From an archaeon (GTDB lineage Archaea; Asgardarchaeota; Hermodarchaeia; Hermodarchaeales; Hermodarchaeaceae): a stretch of 7,879 nt of DNA. The stretch is taken from assembly GCA_016550405.1 (NCBI GenBank), contig JABXGX010000323.1, positions 1-7,879 of the forward strand, in the 5' to 3' direction. Position 1 is the stretch's first letter. The number at the start of each line of letters is the position of its first letter. The position numbers were made by a program, and so were the translations under genes. Of the stretch, positions 1 through 5,611 are shown one piece after another. Under the pieces are notes generated by a model that was not told the DNA's origin, ran no database searches, and worked only from the letters and a program-made list of their open reading frames with translations.

Positions 1-1
1 A

Positions 2-205
2 GGCAGTATCACGGAACAATCAGTCATCGACATCATGAAAGTCTGCGATAATCAATTGCACTACCATGAAAAAACAGCAGATGGAACGCTTGGCACCTGT
101 TGGTCGTGGATAGTTTCCCCCACTTCAAACCAAGCGCTTATCAGCCTTGGACCACCATGTAAAAATGAGTTCAAACCCTATGAAATCGACTACACGTTCA
201 CCTAA
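2..205 (+). CDS. C-terminal end of a probable C45-family Ntn hydrolase / acyltransferase (5' partial)
   Basis: The frame is open from the left edge and ends at TAA 203-205, giving 67 residues with no start in view. The segment TLGTCWSWIVSP, then ALISLGPPCKNEFKPYEI, resembles the final strands of the acyl-CoA:6-aminopenicillanic acid acyltransferase-like (peptidase C45) Ntn-hydrolase family, where a 'T..S.v.dP...l....G.PC...Y..Y' pattern is common near the C-terminus. Family members are self-processed amidohydrolases or acyltransferases with an N-terminal nucleophile cysteine; that residue and the whole catalytic part lie outside this window. The assignment rests on this tail alone, so the family call is tentative, although the reading frame itself looks genuinely coding. 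The same frame stays open after the stop to 388, which may be chance. Confidence 0.5.
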   Translation, partial: GSITEQSVIDIMKVCDNQLHYHEKTADGTLGTCWSWIVSPTSNQALISLGPPCKNEFKPYEIDYTFT

Positions 206-657
206 GACAGTTTGAGCCAAAAGGTTCACTCTGTATCAACGAAGATATTATCCTCGAGATTCCAAGCTGGCGCACAGACAACGATGAACTCTACTCCAAC
301 CTCATCTGATTCAAGTGTTGTGGAAAGGCTCAAAGAGCAGTTGAGGGCGAAACGGTTAGTTCTTGCTGCTAGTATCAGTGATATATAGAGAGAAAGAGAG
401 ATGCGATTAATCTCAATTCAAGGTAAGTTATTTCAGGTTTTACGAAAAAGATATGTTATGTTCGTTCAGAGGCGAATTACTTCAACGAATTAAAATCGGT
501 CCATCTCCAGGTAGGGCGTTGATATGGGAACGATAAAAATGAAAGTATCTGAGTGGAGATTCAACTGATGAAGAAGCTAATTGCATAGGGTAATTTTATT
601 TTCGAAGTTCTTCATTTTCTTTCTTCTTTTTGAGTTGAAAAGCCAAATTCGGAATTC
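206..657. other. Intergenic region without a convincing gene
   Basis: No long ORF lies here on either strand. Two very short plus-strand frames can be read. One is 284-388 (34 codons from ATG, containing SVVERLKEQLRAKR), in the same frame as the upstream hydrolase tail. The other is 401-493 (30 codons from ATG after a purine-rich GAGAG run), which overlaps the intergenic repeat. Neither has enough evidence to be called a gene. A T-rich, pyrimidine-rich stretch around 593-632 could act as an archaeal U-tract terminator or simply be AT-rich spacer. The region also holds the first copy of the direct repeat (424-479). Confidence 0.5.
424..479 (+). repeat. Intergenic direct repeat, copy 1
   Basis: Positions 424-462 match 1807-1845 at 34 of 39 positions without gaps; the shared core begins TAAGTTATTTCAGG and continues through AGATATGT. 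After a 2-nt length difference, CAGAG..GAATTA (467-479) matches 1852-1864. A weaker patch with ATGAAAG follows at 539-545 (compare 1886-1892), suggesting that the two upstream regions are diverged duplicates. Copy 1 ends about 205 nt before the surface-protein frame. Its job is unknown: a shared regulatory leader, a decayed duplicated coding fragment, or a small mobile-element remnant are all possible. Confidence 0.75.
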
Positions 658-664
658 TTTTATG
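658..664 (+). promoter_or_regulatory. Candidate archaeal TATA box for the surface-protein gene
   Basis: TTTTATG lies about 24-30 nt upstream of 684-690, the usual distance from an archaeal TATA element to the transcription start. It predicts a leaderless or very short-leader transcript. No clear BRE can be distinguished. Motif-based only. Confidence 0.3.
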
Positions 665-683
665 ACGTGTTACCTATTTTCTT

Positions 684-1565
684 ATGGAGATGTGGAGGTT
701 AATGGTATGTAGTAAGAATTCGTCTCGAATGCGTTGGACTGCTATGGTGTTATTCCTTTGTGCGAGTCTAGGAATATACTGTGTACAAGGCACACCAAGC
801 AACTGTACGGATTTACCTTCAGTAAATCAACACTACACAAGGTGTGTTGAACATGCATCCTTTCTGCCAACCATCAGCAACGTCAATCAAACCCCAACTA
901 GTGTGGAATATTATTACCAAGTCAATGTCACCACCGTCGTGCTCAACATCACCGTTCTCGGGTCTGTTCAATTATTTTACCGCGTAAATATTGGGAACTG
1001 GCGAATTGTAGAAATGAACAATCTTACTGCTAATACTTTTTCCGGGATAATTCCTCGTCAACCTTGGAATAGCCACGTTGACTACTATGTCAACGCCACC
1101 GATGAACTCGGGCAATCCACGATTGATGATAACCAAACCAGCTATTATCGCTATGTCGTCATGGACACGATTCCACCCAGTCTTTCCATTATTTCGCCAC
1201 GACAAGGTGACCACATTTTTGGACAAGTGGAAATCGATTTCATTGTCAGCGATGCCGGCAGTGGTATCCAACGAAGTGAAGTATACATCGATGATGCCCT
1301 CGTTGGTATAGGTAGCTCCGACTGGAGTGCATGGGTCCAAGTCACTGATGGTGGTCACATATTTTTATTCAAGGTCATAGATAATGCGGGAAACGAGGTC
1401 GAACATGAAGTATCGGTCGAGGTCACCAATCCTCCTACTCCGTTTCCCATTCCTGGCTTTCCTTTTGAAGCAGTTATAGTTGGCGTATTCATTGCCATAG
1501 GACTCCTCCTCGTTCTTCGTCGCCGAGGGATTCAGTTATGTTACAAACACACCTGTTCCGCATAG
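684..1565 (+). CDS. Secreted Ig-like surface protein with C-terminal sorting signal (probable archaeosortase substrate)
   Basis: The 293-residue frame has a signal peptide: basic residues before a hydrophobic run at about 18-35, with likely cleavage near VQG-TPS at 36. Two beta-rich Ig-like domains follow, at about 75-160 (VQLFYRVNIGNWRIVEM, then VDYYVNATD) and about 163-248 (TIPPSLSIISP, then GSGIQRSEVYIDD and DNAGNEVEHEVSVEV). Such domains are frequent in archaeal cell-surface proteins. Seven N-x-S/T sequons occur in the exported part (N40, 68, 81, 88, 113, 137, 150), fitting N-glycosylation. The C-terminus has a proline-rich spacer, IPGF at 256-259, one hydrophobic helix (about 261-278) and RRR at 279-281, which is the layout of PGF-CTERM-like sorting signals. 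Unusually, 12 residues follow the arginines. The start is uncertain: ATG at 684, 690 or 702 all preserve the signal peptide, and GGAGGT at 694-699 sits rather close to ATG 702. The ligand or role is unknown. Confidence 0.85.
   Translation: MEMWRLMVCSKNSSRMRWTAMVLFLCASLGIYCVQGTPSNCTDLPSVNQHYTRCVEHASFLPTISNVNQTPTSVEYYYQVNVTTVVLNITVLGSVQLFYRVNIGNWRIVEMNNLTANTFSGIIPRQPWNSHVDYYVNATDELGQSTIDDNQTSYYRYVVMDTIPPSLSIISPRQGDHIFGQVEIDFIVSDAGSGIQRSEVYIDDALVGIGSSDWSAWVQVTDGGHIFLFKVIDNAGNEVEHEVSVEVTNPPTPFPIPGFPFEAVIVGVFIAIGLLLVLRRRGIQLCYKHTCSA
1449..1526 (+). other. C-terminal tripartite sorting signal (IPGF, TM helix, RRR)
   Basis: These codons specify IPGF, an approximately 18-residue hydrophobic helix and three arginines in a row. 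This is the motif-helix-basic cluster recognised by exosortase and archaeosortase systems, where the enzyme cleaves near the motif and replaces the helix, in haloarchaea, with a lipid anchor (ArtA and PGF-CTERM). The archaeosortase-like gene at 5517-6257 is the obvious candidate partner. Processing of this protein is inferred, not shown. Confidence 0.65.
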
Positions 1566-1694
1566 GGATTTCTCAGTGAGGGCAAAAATGAATTTGCCTG
1601 CGACGAGGATGGTGCACCCATTGTTGGAGCTACAGAGCATCAATCCAAACTTAATTAATCTTAACTAATCCAACTCTCCCTAACCTAACTAACA

Positions 1695-1744
1695 GGGCAC
1701 GTTGGCCCGGTGTGAGGTGAGCTACCCCGGCAAAGGTGACACCC
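1695..1744. ncRNA. Candidate structured RNA or insertion-sequence end (GC-rich island)
   Basis: By my count 34 of 50 bases are G or C, in contrast to AT-rich surroundings, and the island directly follows a 57-nt G-free tract. Possible pairings are GGGC (1695-1698) with GCCC (1705-1708), and alternatively CCGG (1707-1710) with CCGG (1727-1730) enclosing GGT (1716-1718) with ACC (1724-1726). GGTGT at 1709-1713 can also pair with ACACC at 1739-1743. GC islands in AT-rich archaeal genomes often mark structured RNAs. The string GAGGTGAGCTACCCC also resembles right ends of IS200/IS605-type elements from memory, but no transposase or TnpB gene is nearby and the expected strong terminal hairpin is absent. 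No known RNA family is recognised. Confidence 0.25.
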
Positions 1745-1800
1745 TTCATCTTGAGCACTCTTGAACGGGTACTATTAACTTAATCTTAGGTGTTCGCAGT

Positions 1801-1819
1801 CTGAAATAAGTTATTTCAG
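1801..1819. promoter_or_regulatory. Perfect 19-bp palindrome, operator-like
   Basis: CTGAAATAAGTTATTTCAG is a perfect inverted repeat of two 9-bp arms around a central G. It lies about 92 nt upstream of the kinase start and overlaps the left end of repeat copy 2. The right half is conserved in copy 1 but the left arm is not, so the full dyad is unique to the kinase upstream region. Dimeric archaeal regulators commonly bind such dyads; the cognate protein is unknown. Confidence 0.4.
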
Positions 1820-1864
1820 GATTTCCGAAATAGATATGTACTGTTTTCCTGCAGAGTTGAATTA
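1807..1864 (+). repeat. Intergenic direct repeat, copy 2
   Basis: This matches 424-479 (34/39 in the ungapped part plus CAGAG..GAATTA after a 2-nt insertion), in the same orientation, ending 46 nt before the kinase start. Together the two copies bracket the surface-protein gene. Translated in the same frame, both copies give KLFQxxRxRYVxF, but copy 2 has an upstream in-frame stop at 1802-1804 and no start, so it is not an expressed gene as it stands. Confidence 0.75.
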
Positions 1865-1877
1865 AGTCAGCTGACTT
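1864..1877. promoter_or_regulatory. Perfect 14-bp palindrome upstream of the kinase gene
   Basis: AAGTCAGCTGACTT is self-complementary over 14 bp and lies 33 nt before the kinase ATG, immediately after repeat copy 2. In an archaeal promoter this spot is near the BRE/TATA zone, so a bound repressor could block TBP/TFB loading. It is absent after repeat copy 1. Motif-based inference only. Confidence 0.35.
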
Positions 1878-1910
1878 TGGGGATAATGAAAGACATTAGC
1901 GTGTTCTACG

Positions 1911-4900
1911 ATGTCTTCAAACGAACATGATGAACAGGAATTCGATGATGATAAAGACCCACGGTTCCGTCTCTTCTTCGAAAATGCCCCACTGTATTGT
2001 TACATGGTTTCACCAAAAGGAATTTTACTCGATCTGAATAAAGCAGCTCTTGATATCTTGGAGTATACACGGCATGAGTTAATCGGCAAACACATTCGAA
2101 CAATTTATGCTCCGGAATGCGAAGAGAAGGTTAAAGAGCTCTTCGTTATGTGGAAAGATAATGGTAGGATAATAGATGAAGAGCTCATCATCCAGAGTAA
2201 ATCTGGTGAAAAGCGAACTGTGCTTCTAAGTGCCAATGCAATTCGTGATGAGGCGGGAGCCGTCAAACATTCTATCTCGATACAAAAAGACATCACAGAA
2301 CTGCGACAGAAGCAAGATGAATTAAAACAGAGTCAAGAGGCTTTAAAGAAATCCGAACATGAGAAATCTGTGATACTGGATAGTATCTCAGAGCATGTAA
2401 TTTTCCAAGATTTGGAAAACCGAATCATCTGGGCTAATCGGGCTGCGGCTGAATCTGTAAATTTATCTATTGAGGAAATCATTGGGAAATATTGTTTTGA
2501 AATCTGGAATAACCGTCCTAGCCCCTGTGACTTATGTCCAATTGCTCTAGCACGAGAAACAGGTGAGTTTCACGAGCAAGAGATGCAGACACCTAACGGC
2601 CAAATGTGGCATGTACGTGGATATCCTCTTTTCGATGAGAATAAACAGCTAATTGGTTGTGTTGAAGTCACTCATGATATCACTGATAGAAAACGAGCGG
2701 AAGAAGCATACCGTAAACTTGTGGACCAATCCCTCCAAGGACTCTTTATCATTCAAGGAGGTAAGGTCGTTTTCGCCAATCCAGCTTTCCTTCGAATCAG
2801 TGGTTATACAGAAGAAGAAATCCTCAATTTTGCACCCTGGCAGATTTTTGAGATTATTCATCCTGAAGATCGTGGTCTACCTTGGGAGCAGCTCCAAAAT
2901 ATTATTCATGGGGAACCAGTCTCATCGAGTATAGAATTGCGAGGAGTTTTGAAGGATGGGAGTATGCGATGGATTGAACTTTCTCTTTCCGTCATTGAAT
3001 ATCAGGGGCAACTAGCCACTCAAGCCACAATCATGGACATTCATGAGCGAAAAATCGCTGAAAATCTGCTTCGATTAGAACGGGACCGGGCCCAACGCTA
3101 CTTAGACATGGCAGGAGTGATGTTCATCGCGGTTGATACCAAGGGGAATATCACCCTTATTAATCGAAAAACCTCTGAGATTTTTGGCTATTCTGAAGAG
3201 GAAATGATTGGGCAGAACTACTTCGATTTATGTATCCCAGAACGGCTTCGAAAAGAAATGAAACGGGTATTTCAGGCGAATATGACAGGCGAAGAGGAAC
3301 ACCGCACTTTTGTTGAAAACCCAATAATTACTAAAGCTGGTGCTGAACGGCTGATATCTTGGCATACAACCATGTTCTTTGATGAGGAAGGGAATCCCAC
3401 AGGCGCCCTCACAGCAGGAGAGGATATAACCGAAAGAAGAGTCGCAGAAGATTTACTGCGTGCTGAAAGAGATCGAGCTCAGCAGTACTTAGATGTCGCT
3501 GGTGCTGCTTTCTTAGGAGTAGATCAGGACCAAAAAATATTCTTAGTAAATCGAAAGGGTTGCGAAATTTTTGATTATACCGAGGAGGAGCTCATTGGGC
3601 AAAATTACTTTGATATGTGTATTCCCGAAGAATATCGTGATGAGATGAAGCAGCGCTTTGACCAAGCGATGACAGGTTCTATTCAGCTGAATGAGTATGT
3701 AGAAAACCCTATTTTAAGAAAAGATGGTAAGGAACGAATCATCCAATGGCACACGGTTGTTTTAGAGGATGAGAACGGGAAATACACAGGGATTCTGAGC
3801 TCCGGAGAAGATATCACAGAACAAAAATACGCCGAGGAGGCACTCAAAAGGTCCGTTGAACGATACCGATCCCTCGTTGAAGATACAACGGGTTGGGTTT
3901 GGGAAATAAATACGAATGGAATCTTCACCTACTCGAATAGCGCTATTGAAGATATCTTAGGATATACTGCTGGTCAAATCATTGGACGTCGTTTCTTTGA
4001 GTATATGGATCCTACAAGAGTTAAAAACGGCGAATCATTCGTTGCAGAAACAATTGAAACACCAAAACCTTTTCGCAATCTCGTAGATCGATTTGTTCAT
4101 CGTGATGGAAGCATCGTTATCCTTGAAGCGAATGGTCGTCCGTTATTTAATGAAAGTGACGAACTTGTTGGATTTCGCGGTGTTTGCCGTGATATCACAC
4201 AACGAATGCACGCTGATGCGATTCTGCGAGAATCAGAAGCTCGGTATCGATCCTTGGTTGAAACCTCCCCAGATTCCATTACCGTTACTGATCTCGATGG
4301 AAAAATTATTCTTGCGAATGAGCGAACAGCACAGCTGCTTGGCTTCAGTAATCCCGATGAGCTTATTAGAAGAAATTGCTTTGATTTCATCGTTCCAGAA
4401 GAAAGAAGTGCGGCAATTGAGACATTGAATAACACCCGAGAACACGGTCCCTCTGTCCCCAAGCCATTTTCAGTGATTTACAGTGATGGTACACCTTTTC
4501 CTGCAGAAATTAGTGCTTCACTTCTAATTGGAGCTGAAGGAAACCCAACTGGGTATATTATTGTCACCCGAAACATCACGGAACGAAAAGCGGGGGAACG
4601 AGCCCTTGAAGAAGCTAAAGCACAAGCTGAATTCTTTACAGATTTGATGGCTCATGATCTTACCAACATCAATCAGGCAATTTTATCGGCCTTAGAACTG
4701 CAACTTATGAACCCCGAGTTGCCAAAAGACCTTCGGAATCAATTGGAATTATCGCTCGAGCAAGTTGAACGGAGTGCAGCTTTGATAGGGCGGGTAAAGA
4801 AGTTTTCTGGCATGGATAACGCAGATACACTCATGGAGGTTCGTGACCTCGAACCTGATTTCCAATCAGCACTCCAAGCCGTTAAACAAGCATTTCCTGC

Positions 4901-5303
4901 AAAGACAATTTCGTTAGATACTAATATTCATCCTGATACATTTAGAGTCTTAGCCGATGACTTCTTGTTCGATTTATTTTTCAATGTGCTTCATAACGCT
5001 GTTAAATTCGACCAAGAGGACAAGATAAAAATTGAAGCCAAAGTCATTCAAGACACAAATAAGCGATTTCTTCGAATTGAAATAAGTGATCATGGACCTG
5101 GTATTCCTGACGATTTAAAGGAACGAATATTTGCTCGTTATTCATTACGAATCGGTCAAAAAGCCCAAGGATCTGGTATCGGCTTGACCCTCGTCCAACG
5201 AATTGTTAATCGATATGGCGGCCAAATTTGGGTTGAGGACCGTGTGAAGCGTTCACACACCAAAGGTGCCAAATTTATCTTTCTTCTTCCTATGTGGAAT
5301 TAG
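1911..5303 (+). CDS. Soluble seven-PAS sensor histidine kinase
   Basis: This 1130-residue protein has no signal peptide or membrane helix, so it is a cytoplasmic sensor. I see seven PAS/PAC units at about 17-130, 152-260, 265-381, 393-510, 522-640, 648-765 and 776-892, most ending in the DIT-E/Q-R-type PAC signature that leads into a short helical linker. PAS2 carries a cysteine cluster (C195, C206, C209). PAS4 and PAS5 are near-duplicates. The transmitter follows: phosphoacceptor H915 in MAHDLTNINQ (the HD-x-x-N form common in archaeal kinases), N-box HNAVKF at 1028-1033, G1 DHGPGIP at 1060-1066, F-box ERIF at 1071-1074 and G2 GSGIGL at 1087-1092. All key kinase residues are present, so it should autophosphorylate. 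There is no receiver domain in the protein or window, so the partner is elsewhere. The ATG at 1911 is the first start after an in-frame stop at 1887-1889. No Shine-Dalgarno is visible, which fits a leaderless transcript. Ligands cannot be told from sequence. Confidence 0.95.
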   Translation: MSSNEHDEQEFDDDKDPRFRLFFENAPLYCYMVSPKGILLDLNKAALDILEYTRHELIGKHIRTIYAPECEEKVKELFVMWKDNGRIIDEELIIQSKSGEKRTVLLSANAIRDEAGAVKHSISIQKDITELRQKQDELKQSQEALKKSEHEKSVILDSISEHVIFQDLENRIIWANRAAAESVNLSIEEIIGKYCFEIWNNRPSPCDLCPIALARETGEFHEQEMQTPNGQMWHVRGYPLFDENKQLIGCVEVTHDITDRKRAEEAYRKLVDQSLQGLFIIQGGKVVFANPAFLRISGYTEEEILNFAPWQIFEIIHPEDRGLPWEQLQNIIHGEPVSSSIELRGVLKDGSMRWIELSLSVIEYQGQLATQATIMDIHERKIAENLLRLERDRAQRYLDMAGVMFIAVDTKGNITLINRKTSEIFGYSEEEMIGQNYFDLCIPERLRKEMKRVFQANMTGEEEHRTFVENPIITKAGAERLISWHTTMFFDEEGNPTGALTAGEDITERRVAEDLLRAERDRAQQYLDVAGAAFLGVDQDQKIFLVNRKGCEIFDYTEEELIGQNYFDMCIPEEYRDEMKQRFDQAMTGSIQLNEYVENPILRKDGKERIIQWHTVVLEDENGKYTGILSSGEDITEQKYAEEALKRSVERYRSLVEDTTGWVWEINTNGIFTYSNSAIEDILGYTAGQIIGRRFFEYMDPTRVKNGESFVAETIETPKPFRNLVDRFVHRDGSIVILEANGRPLFNESDELVGFRGVCRDITQRMHADAILRESEARYRSLVETSPDSITVTDLDGKIILANERTAQLLGFSNPDELIRRNCFDFIVPEERSAAIETLNNTREHGPSVPKPFSVIYSDGTPFPAEISASLLIGAEGNPTGYIIVTRNITERKAGERALEEAKAQAEFFTDLMAHDLTNINQAILSALELQLMNPELPKDLRNQLELSLEQVERSAALIGRVKKFSGMDNADTLMEVRDLEPDFQSALQAVKQAFPAKTISLDTNIHPDTFRVLADDFLFDLFFNVLHNAVKFDQEDKIKIEAKVIQDTNKRFLRIEISDHGPGIPDDLKERIFARYSLRIGQKAQGSGIGLTLVQRIVNRYGGQIWVEDRVKRSHTKGAKFIFLLPMWN
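3066..3839 (+). repeat. Tandem in-frame duplication of a PAS unit (PAS4 and PAS5)
   Basis: Residues 386-514 and 515-643 of the kinase align without gaps at an offset of exactly 129 residues (387 nt), with about 75 of 129 positions identical by hand count. Shared blocks include ERDRAQ-YLD, IGQNYFD-CIPE, VENPI, WHT and GEDITE. The other PAS units are far less alike, so this is an intragenic duplication that is recent relative to the rest of the array. Both copies keep the same Cys in CIPE (441 and 570). Confidence 0.85.
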
Positions 5304-5383
5304 GTTCTCCTGCAATTTCTCTAACATCAGAATTAATCGATTGTGGATTGCGAAATCTAATAAACCTTGGCTGAATTGCATGG

Positions 5384-5611
5384 CTATAGTTGCTTACGCC
5401 GACGTGCTGCCAGCCAGCAAATCAGTGTAAACGCAAACATGAACACACCGATAAGAACAAGTGTTTCACCGAGAAATTGCTGATTTAGTAAGAAAGCCAC
5501 GCCCCCCGCAACGAGGATGGTGAACCCAATAACAACGGAAAAGCAAACAAGCCACCCTGACGATCGCGAAACACCATCTAAAGAATCATCAGAAGACAAA
5601 GAAAGACCCAC
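5384..5611 (-). CDS. Possible small two-helix membrane protein
   Basis: The minus-strand frame encodes 75 residues with a polar Ser/Asp-rich N-terminus, two hydrophobic segments (about 21-41 and 47-67) joined by a short NQQFLGE turn, and a basic end (ARRRKQL). This hairpin layout is typical of small archaeal membrane proteins. The only start covering everything is GTG at 5609-5611, with no well-spaced Shine-Dalgarno. Its first 95 nt are antisense to the 5' end of the archaeosortase frame. Either one of the two starts is wrong (GTG 5619 would shorten the archaeosortase and remove the overlap), or the genes truly overlap head-on, or this frame is spurious. It is convergent with the kinase gene, 80 nt away. 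No family recognised. Confidence 0.4.
   Translation of the reverse strand: MGLSLSSDDSLDGVSRSSGWLVCFSVVIGFTILVAGGVAFLLNQQFLGETLVLIGVFMFAFTLICWLAARRRKQL

Larger units (their letters stand above)
1566..1910. other. Structured intergenic region between surface-protein and kinase genes
   Basis: This 345-nt stretch has no convincing gene. In order it holds a short spacer, a 57-nt tract lacking G on the plus strand (1638-1694), a GC-rich island with fold-back potential (1695-1744), AT-rich spacer, a 19-bp palindrome (1801-1819), the second repeat copy (1807-1864), a 14-bp palindrome (1864-1877) and a possible weak TATA (GATAATG, 1882-1888) about 26 nt before the kinase ATG. A short ATG frame at 1609 (MVHPLLELQ, then stop by 1670) is too short to support. 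Confidence 0.6.

Noticed and set aside
593..632. Rho-independent style terminator in the T-rich stretch
   Set aside because: There is no preceding stable stem, and it is too far from the upstream stop at 205 to assign; mentioned only as a T-rich spacer.
972..1358. Minus-strand open frames within the surface-protein gene
   Set aside because: They are shadows of a clear coding frame with signal peptide, Ig-like domains and sorting signal; their translations have no recognisable domain.
1598..1622. Near match (21/25) to 5506-5530 around ACGAGGATGGTG, with ATG giving MVHPL versus MVNPI
   Set aside because: The exact shared word is only 12 nt, expected about by chance in a window of this size, and the 1609 frame stops after about 20 codons.
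1569..1660. Minus-strand mini-frame containing TILVAG, resembling part of the 5384-5611 small protein
   Set aside because: The likeness covers about six residues, arises from the same chance 12-nt match, and the frame is about 34 codons with no membrane-hairpin layout.
1695..1744. tRNA or known riboswitch in the GC-rich island
   Set aside because: No cloverleaf, T-loop or anticodon arrangement can be drawn and no riboswitch core is recognised; kept only as an unspecified structured-RNA candidate.
4093..4462. Overlapping frames on both strands inside the kinase (about 4093-4462, also 1906-2296, 2649-2934, 3683-3928)
   Set aside because: The kinase frame is continuous with conserved PAS and transmitter motifs throughout; these alternatives lack start signals and domain sense.
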